NCBI GenBank assembly: GCA_947174235.1
Contig: CAMWID010000002.1
Span: 1 to 62,832, forward strand
Source: an uncultured Porphyromonadaceae bacterium
GTDB lineage: Bacteria > Bacteroidota > Bacteroidia > Bacteroidales > Muribaculaceae
Direction: 5' to 3'
DNA: 62,832 nucleotides
Below the pieces are notes generated by a model. That model was not told where the DNA came from, did not search any database, and saw only the letters and a program-made list of their open reading frames with translations. The position numbers and the translations under genes were made by a program. Shown here piece by piece: positions 8,427-16,055 of this stretch; the first letter of the stretch is position 1; every line of letters begins with the position of its first letter.

Positions 8427-8816
8427 TCAATCGGGTTCGTTCTCTTTACTTTCGATCAGATCGATAATTTCGCGAAGCTCCTTTGCCGAGATTTTTTCCT
8501 CCTCGGCAAGTGCGGATACGGCACGCTTGTAAGAGTTTCCGAAATAATCGCGTATGACTTGGGCGAGAGTACGGTCGCCGAATTCTGATCTTTGTGCGAT
8601 TGCGAAAAACCGGTGGCTTCCTGCAATCACTTCATGCCCCACATACCCTTTTTTCTCAAGGATACGGATAGTTGTGGAGACCGTGTTGAAATGCGGCTTT
8701 GGCTCCGGATAGATCTCTACCATCTCCCGTATGAACATCGCTCCGTTTTCCCAAAGCATGTTCATCAGTACCGCCTCTTTTTCTGTGATGATCTGTCTTT
8801 TTCTTCCAGCTTTCAT
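8427..8816 (-). CDS. BlaI/MecI/CopY family transcriptional repressor
   Basis: A 129-residue winged-helix repressor. The DNA-binding half is the first about 75 residues (TEKEAVLMNMLWENG, then FNTVSTTIRILEKKGYVGHE), and the C-terminal half is the dimerisation part. Such repressors hold a target operon off until cleaved by the BlaR1-type protease, here the downstream gene. The promoter at 8934-8964 leaves a leader of about 110 bases in which an operator could lie; a short dyad GTGA-N5-TCAC occurs at 8833-8845. The ATG at 8816 starts the basic MKAGRKRQ N-terminus and is kept. Confidence 0.9.
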   Translation of the reverse strand: MKAGRKRQIITEKEAVLMNMLWENGAMFIREMVEIYPEPKPHFNTVSTTIRILEKKGYVGHEVIAGSHRFFAIAQRSEFGDRTLAQVIRDYFGNSYKRAVSALAEEEKISAKELREIIDLIESKENEPD

Positions 8817-8933
8817 ATGATATAGTTTTAAAGTGATTGTGTCACGAAAATGTAATCAATATAATCGGACTTACCTCCGGTCGAAGTATCAATTCTGCCA
8901 ACGGGCGTGTCCAATGAAGTTATTATTACACCG

Positions 8934-8964
8934 CAAAAATACAACTAAAATTTTAATAAAACAA
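8934..8964 (-). promoter_or_regulatory. Promoter of the blaI-blaR1/tonB operon
   Basis: On the minus strand, -7 TATTTTTG (8934-8941) and -33 TTG (8962-8964) are separated by 20 bases, matching the Bacteroidetes consensus. Predicted start near 8927. Confidence 0.65.
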
Positions 8965-8995
8965 CTTATGAATTAGTTTAATTAGTTAATAAAAG

Positions 8996-9027
8996 TTAAA
9001 TCCGGAGGCACTCACCTCCGGATTTAA
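8996..9027 (-). terminator. Terminator of the TraB/GumN-family gene
   Basis: A stem of about 13 bp (8996-9008 with 9015-9027, loop CACTCA), followed on the minus strand by a CTTTT-type tract. It lies just after the stop of the gene at 9052-9930. Confidence 0.8.
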
Positions 9028-9051
9028 GACCTTTTACATATATGGTCATTA

Positions 9052-9930
9052 TCATTTTACAGGCGTAACTGTATAGCCGAGTTTTTTAAGCCCTTCCACT
9101 ATACCTTTTTCTCCGGCGAGATGCAATGCTCCGACAGCGATAAATGAAGGCGCTTCTTTCATTATTTCCGGAAGTTTGACAAGCCATTCAGAATTTCTTT
9201 TGTCAAGGAGAGCCACCATGAACTCCGGATGTTCGTCTTCCTTCTCGGAGAGCTGGAGCATTTTTGCAAGGTCTTGAGCCTCATATGCCGCCGTGAGATC
9301 TTTTGATGCCTGAATGGCTTTGGAAGGATCTTTCAGCATTTCTACCAATGCCTCAGCCTGATAAGCGATTGGTGTGGTGTCATATAATACGGAAGCCTGA
9401 TATTCGACGGTCTCAAGAGGGACGATGTTCTTGCCTTGATTTTTACCTTGCAGTTGGAAATAAGTGTCGAGTTGTTCTTGGGGATTGTATCCCGGCATCG
9501 CCTGTGCCGCCATTCCTACGGCGACCATTGCCGTCGCCACCATTGGCTTCATTCCGTCAAGCATTGTGAGTTCCATCCCCGGCATCGGTGCCCATTTTTT
9601 AAATTCTTCATTTATTACAGAAAAATCTTCCGGAGAAATCACTTTGGAGAGGGTGCTGTCTGCCGGAGCCATCATGTGGGGTTGCATTGCCATGCCCAAG
9701 GTCATCTGATCTTGAGTCATGTCTATTTCTCCGACCACCTGACTGGATTCTTCAAAAGGTTTTGCGGCACCGGTTTTCTCTATTGTGGAAAGTGGGGCGA
9801 GATGATGCGTGCCGAAAATATAGGATGGCGCGGAGAGTCCGTTGCCTTCCACTTTGAATAAAATTTGGGAACTTGCAGGAAATGCAGCAAAAATAGAGAG
9901 AGTCAGAATGAGTGATTTAAGTTTGATCAT
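9052..9930 (-). CDS. TraB/GumN family protein (exported)
   Basis: A 292-residue protein with a signal peptide (about 1-21, ending ASSQ). The TraB/GumN/Tiki superfamily features are present: the N-terminal GTHHLAP motif (about residues 40-46) and the C-terminal FIAVGALHLAGEKG motif (about 266-279), whose conserved His residues sit in the putative metal site. Metazoan Tiki proteins of this superfamily are metalloproteases; bacterial members are mostly uncharacterised, so the reaction and substrate here are unknown. A Met/Ala/Pro-rich stretch occupies about 80-155. It is single, with its own promoter (9979-10010) and terminator (8996-9027). Confidence 0.85.
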   Translation of the reverse strand: MIKLKSLILTLSIFAAFPASSQILFKVEGNGLSAPSYIFGTHHLAPLSTIEKTGAAKPFEESSQVVGEIDMTQDQMTLGMAMQPHMMAPADSTLSKVISPEDFSVINEEFKKWAPMPGMELTMLDGMKPMVATAMVAVGMAAQAMPGYNPQEQLDTYFQLQGKNQGKNIVPLETVEYQASVLYDTTPIAYQAEALVEMLKDPSKAIQASKDLTAAYEAQDLAKMLQLSEKEDEHPEFMVALLDKRNSEWLVKLPEIMKEAPSFIAVGALHLAGEKGIVEGLKKLGYTVTPVK

Positions 9931-9978
9931 ATTTTAATGGTTTATTATGTTTCAGATGTGTTTACATATAATATGTCG

Positions 9979-10010
9979 CAAAATTAATCAAAAAGTTTCA
10001 TGGATAGAAA
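9979..10010 (-). promoter_or_regulatory. Promoter of the TraB/GumN-family gene
   Basis: On the minus strand, -7 TAATTTTG (9979-9986) matches fully; TTTC at 10007-10010 sits 20 bases upstream in place of TTTG. Confidence 0.5.
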
Positions 10011-10076
10011 ATTTTATGAATCGGATTGTTCGAGGATATTGTGTAGATAAAAAATAGTCGAAGGGGGAATGAAAGA

Positions 10077-10106
10077 TTGATTTATGGCTTTTTTTTATTA
10101 CTTTTG
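10077..10106 (+). promoter_or_regulatory. Promoter of the HU/HU-LysM operon
   Basis: -7 TACTTTTG at 10099-10106 and -33 TTG at 10077-10079, spaced 19 bases. The predicted start, about 10113, lies just before the palindrome at 10118-10134. Confidence 0.65.
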
Positions 10107-10117
10107 TTGAAATTTGC

Positions 10118-10134
10118 AGCCTGTCTGACAGGCT
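10118..10134 (+). promoter_or_regulatory. 17-bp palindrome in the HU operon leader
   Basis: AGCCTGTC-T-GACAGGCT has perfect 8-base arms about five bases after the predicted transcription start. It could be an operator or a 5' mRNA hairpin. The same arms recur in the tRNA-Cys terminator at 11855-11880. Confidence 0.4.
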
Positions 10135-10162
10135 TCGGAATCACGGTCAACTGACAATCAAT

Positions 10163-10438
10163 ATGGACAATAAGACTTTAATCGATAATCTGTCAAGACG
10201 ACTTGATGTCTCGAGAGACACAGTGGGGATCCTTATCGAGGGCCTCACGCAGACGATAGGTGAGTGCGCTGCCGGACTTGACAGTGTGTCTGTCCCTTCG
10301 TTCGGAACATTCGAACCTAAGAAGAGACTTGAGAGAGTGGCATTGCATCCCGCTTCAGGACGGCGATTGCTCGTGCCCCCCAAGATAGTGTTAACATTCA
10401 AACCATCGGCATCATTGAAACAGAAAATCCGGAAATGA
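10163..10438 (+). CDS. HU/IHF family DNA-binding protein
   Basis: A 91-residue histone-like protein. The N-terminal helices (LIDNLSRRLDVSRDTVGILI) and the SVPSFGTFEPKKR turn match the HU/IHF fold; the arm region is divergent (LHPASGRRLLVPPKIVLTFKPS, with the usual RNPxTG reading HPASGR). HU proteins bend DNA as dimers and organise the nucleoid. It overlaps the next HU-type gene by four bases (ATGA), which suggests the two might form a heterodimer. Its own promoter lies at 10077-10106. Confidence 0.9.
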   Translation: MDNKTLIDNLSRRLDVSRDTVGILIEGLTQTIGECAAGLDSVSVPSFGTFEPKKRLERVALHPASGRRLLVPPKIVLTFKPSASLKQKIRK

Positions 10439-11646
10439 ACGATAAGATAACTATTACGAGACTTGGGGCTATGCTTGCTCTTGCCACAGGCAAGCAGAAA
10501 GAGCTTTGTGAGGATTTCCTCAAAGAGCTTTTCTCTATTGTGGAAGATGAGTTGCTAAAGGGGGAGAGTATCCGGATCAAAGGTTTCGGCACCTTCAAGC
10601 TTATTGAAGTGGAACCCCGTAAAAGTGTGAATGTGGCTACAGGAGAAGAGACTTTGATCCCGGGGCACGACAAAGTGATTTTTGTTGCGGCGAAGGAGCT
10701 TGCATCGCGTGTGAATCTCCCTTTCGAGGCTTTCGAGGCTGTTGAGATCGCAGATGATCTGCCTACAGATTCAATGGACGGGGATGAGGATCCGGAAGTG
10801 GAACTTTCGGAGGATTCTGGGAATGCGGTAATATCGCCGGAAAATGCGGACGATATTTCCGAAGCATCAGGGTCGGTGGTGACCGAGGCGGACAAGAGTG
10901 TGGAAAGACAGGGTGTTTGCAATTTGGAGGAAAGGGTTGGAGATTCTCAAATAATATCTGAAGACAATTTTTCTCATAGCGGAGATATGCCTGAAGAAGA
11001 CACTCTGTCTGAAAATGACCGTGAGGCGGAGTTAAGCATGCCGGAAGGGGATGTAAGTGAAACCATTGAACCGGGAATTGAGGCAGAGATTTTTGAAGAG
11101 AACCCCCACAGTCACAGGAATAAGTATATTAAAGGGTTTGTGGCAGGTTTTATCACTGCACTGATTGTCGGGAGTATCGTGTTTGCAGCAGGTTATCTTT
11201 TAGGATTTTCGTTTGGTGTTTCAAAAGGTGAGGACATGGCTGAGTCTATATCTCCTGTCATTATAGAGACCGAGGTCATTCCGCAGGATTCTGTTTCGTC
11301 TGTATATTTGGCAGACAGTGTGATTGGCAATGGTCCACATGATGAGATCGGCAAAGAGTCGGGCATAGATCAGGTGGCTACAGAGCCGTCTGACAAAATC
11401 GTATATGACACAGTCTCTACCACACGCTATCTTACAACTATAGCGCAGGAGCATTATGGCAATTTCAATCTTTGGCCTGTCATATATGAGGAAAACGAGA
11501 AAATTTTAGGACATCCGGACAGAATCCGTCCTGGCACGAGGGTGGTTGTCCCTCCGTTGTCAAAATACGGCATAGATCCTAAAGACAAGGATCAGATAAA
11601 GGCGGTAAAAGAGAAAGGTAATAAAATTTATGCCAGATATAAATGA
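10435..11646 (+). CDS. Membrane-spanning HU-family protein with periplasmic LysM-like domain
   Basis: A 403-residue protein of unusual architecture. Residues 1-95 are an HU/IHF domain (TRLGAMLALATGKQKEL, then IRIKGFGTFKLIEVEPRKS, with NVATGEE in the arm position). Residues 96-225 are a long acidic linker rich in Asp, Glu and Ser. A basic NKYIKG is followed by a single transmembrane helix at about 235-260. Residues 328-375 form a LysM-like domain (YLTTIAQEHYGNFNLWPVIY, then PDRIRPGTRVVVPP). The basic flank predicts N-in/C-out topology: DNA-binding half in the cytoplasm, LysM in the periplasm. It is translationally coupled to the upstream HU gene. HU-LysM proteins occur in Bacteroidetes, but their function is not known to me; tethering DNA to the cell wall is inference. 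Confidence 0.88.
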   Translation: MNDKITITRLGAMLALATGKQKELCEDFLKELFSIVEDELLKGESIRIKGFGTFKLIEVEPRKSVNVATGEETLIPGHDKVIFVAAKELASRVNLPFEAFEAVEIADDLPTDSMDGDEDPEVELSEDSGNAVISPENADDISEASGSVVTEADKSVERQGVCNLEERVGDSQIISEDNFSHSGDMPEEDTLSENDREAELSMPEGDVSETIEPGIEAEIFEENPHSHRNKYIKGFVAGFITALIVGSIVFAAGYLLGFSFGVSKGEDMAESISPVIIETEVIPQDSVSSVYLADSVIGNGPHDEIGKESGIDQVATEPSDKIVYDTVSTTRYLTTIAQEHYGNFNLWPVIYEENEKILGHPDRIRPGTRVVVPPLSKYGIDPKDKDQIKAVKEKGNKIYARYK

Positions 11647-11713
11647 TAAGTATTTGGTAAATAATGATATATTTGCAGGTTATATAATTGAGGTGAATTT
11701 TTATTGCTAAAAA

Positions 11714-11745
11714 TTTGTTAGATTAAAAAAGATTATATAATTTTG
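11714..11745 (+). promoter_or_regulatory. Promoter of tRNA-Cys
   Basis: A full consensus match: TTTG at 11714-11717, 20-base spacer, TAATTTTG at 11738-11745. Predicted start about 11752, roughly 30 bases before the tRNA. Confidence 0.8.
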
Positions 11746-11780
11746 CACTCGCTAAGCCGAAGAGACGAAGCAAAATCAAT

Positions 11781-11851
11781 GGTGCCATGTCCGAGTGGTT
11801 AGGTACCGGTCTGCAAAACCGTTCACACCAGTTCGAATCTGGTTGGCACCT
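11781..11851 (+). tRNA. tRNA-Cys (GCA)
   Basis: A complete cloverleaf. The acceptor stem GGTGCCA (11781-11787) pairs with TGGCACC (11844-11850), with discriminator T at 11851. The anticodon GCA is at 11813-11815 in loop CTGCAAA, and the T arm contains GTTCGAATC. No CCA is encoded. A perfect promoter lies upstream and a terminator follows within four bases. Confidence 0.96.
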
Positions 11852-11854
11852 CAG

Positions 11855-11884
11855 AAGCCTGTCTGATATCAGACAGGCTTTTTA
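11855..11884 (+). terminator. Terminator of tRNA-Cys
   Basis: A 26-base palindrome (arms 11855-11867 and 11868-11880, AAGCCTGTCTGAT and its complement) ends in a run of five T. Confidence 0.88.
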
Positions 11885-11979
11885 GTTTGCGGATATAGAC
11901 ATGTTCCAACGGGCGATTAGGGGTCAGTGGATTTTCGGAGGGCAGTAGAAAAATACGTGTGTAATAGAGTGTATTTCTA

Positions 11980-12016
11980 TATAAAAATATTCCCCTGCAA
12001 ATTTGCGGGGGAATAT
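11980..12016 (-). terminator. Terminator of the HMA protein gene
   Basis: A hairpin with outer arms 11987-11996 and 12007-12016 around GCAAATTTGC. On the minus strand it is followed by ATTTTTAT, and it lies just after the stop of the gene at 12022-12426. Confidence 0.8.
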
Positions 12017-12021
12017 CAGAT

Positions 12022-12426
12022 TCAATTCTTCTTTTTTTCGGATACCTCTTTAGTGCTGCAACAATTACCGTTTTTTTCAGAACATTTGGCCGCATGCGAC
12101 GCACATCCAGCTTTTTCGTTGCCACATCCGGCGGAATCGTCGCAGTCATCTATTTTGATCACTTTGTAATTCAGTTTCCCGAAAGCCTCTTCAAGTTTCT
12201 TTTCATCAGTCTTGTCGGCATCGTAAGTTACCGTGACCTTCTGATTCTTAAGGTCAGTCTCAATTTTCTTTACACCTTTCTCAAAGCGGAGATTGCCCTT
12301 TATGCGGTTCTCGCAATTCTGACAAGACATTTGTGGGACGGTTGTCACCACATACTCCCTGATATCCTTGGCGTTTGCCAATATGGCGACGGATGCCAGA
12401 AGGAAAAGCAATAAATACTTCTTCAT
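12022..12426 (-). CDS. Periplasmic heavy-metal-associated (HMA) domain protein with Cys-rich tail
   Basis: A 134-residue exported protein. A signal peptide (about 1-19, ending ANA) precedes one HMA domain (about 22-92) with the metal-binding motif MSCQNCEN (C35, C38). The tail (about 93-134) has seven more Cys plus one His (DDCDDSAGCGNEKAGCASHA, then CSEKNGNCCS). HMA domains carry Cu(I) or similar soft metals. It lies downstream of a TonB receptor in the same direction (193-base gap), a pairing seen in Bacteroidetes metal loci, so it may take metal from the receptor or buffer it in the periplasm. Which metal is not shown; copper is the likeliest guess. Confidence 0.85.
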   Translation of the reverse strand: MKKYLLLFLLASVAILANAKDIREYVVTTVPQMSCQNCENRIKGNLRFEKGVKKIETDLKNQKVTVTYDADKTDEKKLEEAFGKLNYKVIKIDDCDDSAGCGNEKAGCASHAAKCSEKNGNCCSTKEVSEKKKN

Positions 12427-12619
12427 GTTTAAGTCTGTTAATTGGATTGGCAGCTACAGATATAATTCCGTCGGAAGCAAATGTGCCAACAATCATTTGT
12501 TTCTGACTTTTGTTGATAAAACGTGAGGCTAAGCTAAAAATTGCTTTTGCCAAATATGTCCTGAAATATCTTTGGCGGGCTCCATGATTTGCGGCTAAGC
12601 GAAGTAACGCAACTGGGGT

Positions 12620-14659
12620 CTAAAGTTTGCCGAAATTAAAACGTATCCCTATATAAGCCATAGCGCCGTGTACCGGTCCCCATATCATGGAGGAGTCGAA
12701 ATTCTGACCCCATGGATCGGAAGATGAAATTATCGGATTTTTCTGCTTGAAATTCGTAAGGTTCTCACCTCCGGCATATATTGAAAAATGTCGGAACCAT
12801 CGTGTGATCTGAAGATTCAGCTGGGGAAATGCCTTGAACCGTTTGCCCCAGGAATAATTGCCGTCAGGGAGCAAATAAGGAGCCGGCATTCTTCCTCCGC
12901 CATTAAGCTGTAGGGTGGCGTCGAATTGCCATATGTCCATTTCTGTAGAGAATGATGCCGTGAGCAATGCCTTATATCTTGAAGACAAAGGTTTCTCCAT
13001 AAGAATGCCCCCGTAGGTGGATTTCACATCGTTGAGGCGATAGGCTGCCGTGATGTCAAGTCCGAAAGAGGATTCATAGGTGGCGTCTATCTGAAATGTA
13101 TGGGAATAAGATTTCCCGTCGAGGTTTGTGATATATAGCGAATGTGGATCGGAATCATAGTCTGCCACAACCTGCCTTAAGAAATTTGTGTAATAATATT
13201 CGGCATTCAGACGAATGGTCTCCGCGTTCACAGGAATTTTCAATTCCCCGTTTATGCCATAGTTCCAGGCTGCTTCCTGCTGCAGGTTGTCGACTATCAG
13301 ACTGCGGCTACTTGCCATGAGATAGTTGTATTCCGCCCATGGATGCACGGTGCGATACCCTTTGCCGACGGATGCCCTGAAAGTCAGGATCTCGAGAGGG
13401 GAATACCTGATGTTGACTCTTGGCGTCGCAAACCATCCGTGGAGAGAACTCCAGTCGCTTCTGACTCCTGCCATGGCGGTCAGCTGCTCAGAGGGTTTCC
13501 ATGTATATTGCACATAAGCGCCGGCGGTTGTCTCTCTGTCGTTGATTTTCTCCGGTATGGCTGACATGTCATGAGTAAGTCTCACACGCTGTCCAAGATA
13601 ATCGTATGAAAAAGAAAGACCTGACGATAGGTTGTGTTCCGGCGAAAAATCAGTCTCGAACATGACCTGCGCGTAAGCGTCCCATTCTTTAACGGAATAT
13701 GCTTTCAATCCGTAGGAGGCGTCAAGATCATGCATGGCTCCGTTTGCCATGACCGCCAGATTGGAATTGTGTTCCTGATCGATTATGAAAGCATGTTTCA
13801 TGTATGCTTCATAACGTTTGGTGGCGAGATCTATCTTATACGGCATTTCATGATTCGAGGTATGATGTCCGATCTGTCCTGCCATACTTTTTTCATTCAA
13901 TGCCCCTATGCCTCCATGGAATATGTAGTGAGGCGACACGTATTTCCAGCGGTTCTGAAAGTTAAGCTGACGGATGTCGGGAGTGTCGGTAAATCCGTCG
14001 TTATTCCCGTCATGATTCATGTATCTGTCTTCGAAATGTGCAAGAACCTCTGTGCTCAATCCGGAAGAAATATGGAAATTGGCGTCAGCGTTGGCTTCCA
14101 CTTTAAGTTCGGAATCGAGGTAGGCATTAATGGCGATTCCAGTCGGGTCGTCCGGTTTAAGATACTCCACATCAATCTGTCCGGACATTGATTCATAGCC
14201 GTTTTTTACGGAACTTGCCCCCTTTGAGATGCTTATACTTTTCATCCATGGCCCCGGCACATATCTGAGCGCGTAAGGGCGCGCCGCGCCTTTGAATCCC
14301 GGCATATTTTCAGTGAGCAGCTGCACATAGCTGCCGGATAATCCAAGCAGTTTTATCTGTTTGGCGCCTGTCGCGGGGTCAGAATAATTCACGTCTACGG
14401 AAGGGTTGGTGGTAAAGCTTTCCCCCAGATTGCAACATGCAGCCTTGAATAATTCTGTCTGATTAATTTTGAAAGCGTTTTCCGGTCCTGAAAGTCTGAG
14501 ATTGCCGGATTTCTTTTTGGTTATGACGAAATCATCCAGCTCGGTCCACTGAACGGAGTCATTAAATTCTCTGTTGTTTATGTCTTGGGCAGAGATTATT
14601 CCTGCGCTTGAGAAGATAAGGAGAGGCACTATAGGTAAGGTTCGGCTTATATTTTCCAT
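12620..14659 (-). CDS. TonB-dependent outer-membrane receptor, probably for a metal
   Basis: A 679-residue protein with a signal peptide (about 1-24), plug domain (about 45-165) and a beta barrel closing with AYIGIRFNFGKL. The C-terminal residue is Leu after a short extension, rather than the usual aromatic. No CarboxypepD-like domain is seen. Possible metal-binding loops in the barrel include MNHDGNNDG and GHHTSNHEM. The downstream gene is a Cys-rich HMA protein, which supports import or sensing of a soft metal. A -7 element TAATTTTG lies on the minus strand at 14680-14687. TonB receptors use the proton motive force via TonB/ExbBD to move ligands across the outer membrane. The ligand is an inference from context. 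Confidence 0.87.
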   Translation of the reverse strand: MENISRTLPIVPLLIFSSAGIISAQDINNREFNDSVQWTELDDFVITKKKSGNLRLSGPENAFKINQTELFKAACCNLGESFTTNPSVDVNYSDPATGAKQIKLLGLSGSYVQLLTENMPGFKGAARPYALRYVPGPWMKSISISKGASSVKNGYESMSGQIDVEYLKPDDPTGIAINAYLDSELKVEANADANFHISSGLSTEVLAHFEDRYMNHDGNNDGFTDTPDIRQLNFQNRWKYVSPHYIFHGGIGALNEKSMAGQIGHHTSNHEMPYKIDLATKRYEAYMKHAFIIDQEHNSNLAVMANGAMHDLDASYGLKAYSVKEWDAYAQVMFETDFSPEHNLSSGLSFSYDYLGQRVRLTHDMSAIPEKINDRETTAGAYVQYTWKPSEQLTAMAGVRSDWSSLHGWFATPRVNIRYSPLEILTFRASVGKGYRTVHPWAEYNYLMASSRSLIVDNLQQEAAWNYGINGELKIPVNAETIRLNAEYYYTNFLRQVVADYDSDPHSLYITNLDGKSYSHTFQIDATYESSFGLDITAAYRLNDVKSTYGGILMEKPLSSRYKALLTASFSTEMDIWQFDATLQLNGGGRMPAPYLLPDGNYSWGKRFKAFPQLNLQITRWFRHFSIYAGGENLTNFKQKNPIISSSDPWGQNFDSSMIWGPVHGAMAYIGIRFNFGKL

Positions 14660-14679
14660 TGCAGTTGAATTTCAGAATG

Positions 14680-14687
14680 CAAAATTA
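14680..14687 (-). promoter_or_regulatory. -7 element for the metal TonB receptor gene
   Basis: Minus strand TAATTTTG, 21 bases before the start codon. No convincing -33 at the right distance. Confidence 0.4.
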
Positions 14688-14781
14688 TAAAAATAAAGTT
14701 GCAATTGAAGTGCTGGGATATGGAGTCTGCCAATAAAAATCCGAATTTATAACAATTGAGAGGGTATAAAGCGTTATATTG

Positions 14782-14813
14782 TTTGGATAAAAGTTAAGAA
14801 ACCTATAATTTTG
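14782..14813 (+). promoter_or_regulatory. Promoter of the GT4 glycosyltransferase operon
   Basis: A full match to the Bacteroidetes consensus: TTTG (14782-14785), 20-base spacer, TAATTTTG (14806-14813). The predicted start, about 14819-14821, is only a few bases before the ATG at 14824, suggesting a leaderless or near-leaderless mRNA. Confidence 0.8.
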
Positions 14814-14823
14814 CACCGGAAAA

Positions 14824-16017
14824 ATGGGAAGTCTATATTCACATCCTGCGGCAAGAAACCTTTATGGAATCTTCAACGACAGTTTTCCTCCGATTCTTGA
14901 CGGGGTGACGCTGGCGGTACAGAATTATGTCTATTGGCTTGATCAGATGGGGTATACTCCATGTGTCGTTACTCCTTGGAACCCGGAAAGAGAGGATTAT
15001 CCATTTTCCGTGTTGCGTTATTTCTCTCTGCCTATACGTTCGAGAAAACCTTATCGTTACGGCTATCCGAAGCTTGATCCGTTTATATGGAGACGTTTGC
15101 GCGACACAGACTTCCGGCTTTTGCATTCCCACTGTCCATTCTCTTCGGGGCGGCTCGCGGTATATGTGAAAAAACATAAGAACATACCGCTTGTCGGGAC
15201 TTTCCATTCCAAATATCGTGCGGATCTTGAACACTCTTTCCAATATATGCCATGGTGCGTGCCCATAATAATGAAGAGGATCCTACACTTTTTCAATTCT
15301 TGCGACGAGGTATGGATCCCACAGGCGCAAGTCGAAGAAACGGTTAGAGAGTATGGCTACAAAGGAAAGCTTACCGTAGTGGAAAACGGCAACGATTTCG
15401 CTTCAGTAGTGACCGGTCCGTTGAAAGATTATAAATGTGACGCCAAGAAAAGGATGGGAATTGATTCAAATGTGCTGAGCCTTCTGTTTGTAGGTCAGCA
15501 TATATGGGAAAAGGGGATTCGGACAGTTCTGGAGTCGGTGGCGATGTTGAAAGGAAAGATTGAATTTCATCTACATTTCATTGGAACCGGGTATGCTGTG
15601 GACGGAATGAGGGAACTTATCGGGAGGCTGGGGTTGGAAGACAATGTCACGCTTCACGGGGTTATAAAAGATCGTAAAACTCTGAGTGATTATTACGCGG
15701 CAAGTGATCTTTTTCTATTCCCGTCATTTTATGATAACGCCCCGCTTGTTTTAAGGGAAGCCGCCGCCATGGGCACGCCATCCGTGCTTCTTGATGGGTC
15801 GACGGCTTCAGAAGTTATAAGAGACGGAGTCAATGGATTTCTCGTATCTCCCGACAGTCGTGAGTTTTCAAAAGCAGTGGAAAGGATAGGCAAAGATCGT
15901 AAAATGTTGATGGAAGTGTCTGTAGAGGCCCGCAACACGCTTGTCAGAAGCTGGGAAGATGTGGTAGGGGAAGTGGCAGACCGTTACGAAGTCATTTTAA
16001 AGAACTATAGGAAGTGA
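14824..16017 (+). CDS. GT4-family glycosyltransferase
   Basis: A 397-residue GT-B fold enzyme. The N-terminal acceptor domain starts YGIFNDSFPPILDGVTLAVQ, as in MgtA/PimB-like glycosyltransferases. The C-terminal donor domain has the retaining GT4 signature SFYDNAPLVLREAAAMGTPS (E-x7-E region) and VVENGND in the hinge. It likely transfers a hexose from a nucleotide sugar to a lipid or glycan at the membrane. It is followed immediately by a YbhN-like polytopic membrane protein. No in-frame ATG exists between 14824 and the conserved GIFNDSF, so the start at 14824 is favoured even though it leaves almost no leader. Donor and acceptor are unknown. Confidence 0.87.
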   Translation: MGSLYSHPAARNLYGIFNDSFPPILDGVTLAVQNYVYWLDQMGYTPCVVTPWNPEREDYPFSVLRYFSLPIRSRKPYRYGYPKLDPFIWRRLRDTDFRLLHSHCPFSSGRLAVYVKKHKNIPLVGTFHSKYRADLEHSFQYMPWCVPIIMKRILHFFNSCDEVWIPQAQVEETVREYGYKGKLTVVENGNDFASVVTGPLKDYKCDAKKRMGIDSNVLSLLFVGQHIWEKGIRTVLESVAMLKGKIEFHLHFIGTGYAVDGMRELIGRLGLEDNVTLHGVIKDRKTLSDYYAASDLFLFPSFYDNAPLVLREAAAMGTPSVLLDGSTASEVIRDGVNGFLVSPDSREFSKAVERIGKDRKMLMEVSVEARNTLVRSWEDVVGEVADRYEVILKNYRK

Positions 16018-16055
16018 GAGTGATCGGGAAAGGTGGAAAACAAAACAAACAGGAA

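Noticed and set aside
8833..8845. GTGA-N5-TCAC dyad as BlaI operator
   Set aside because: Arms are only four bases and it does not match the TACA/TGTA type operator; kept only as a note in the blaI entry.
13634..14191. Plus-strand ORF of 185 codons
   Set aside because: Antisense shadow of the metal TonB receptor; no promoter or domain seen.
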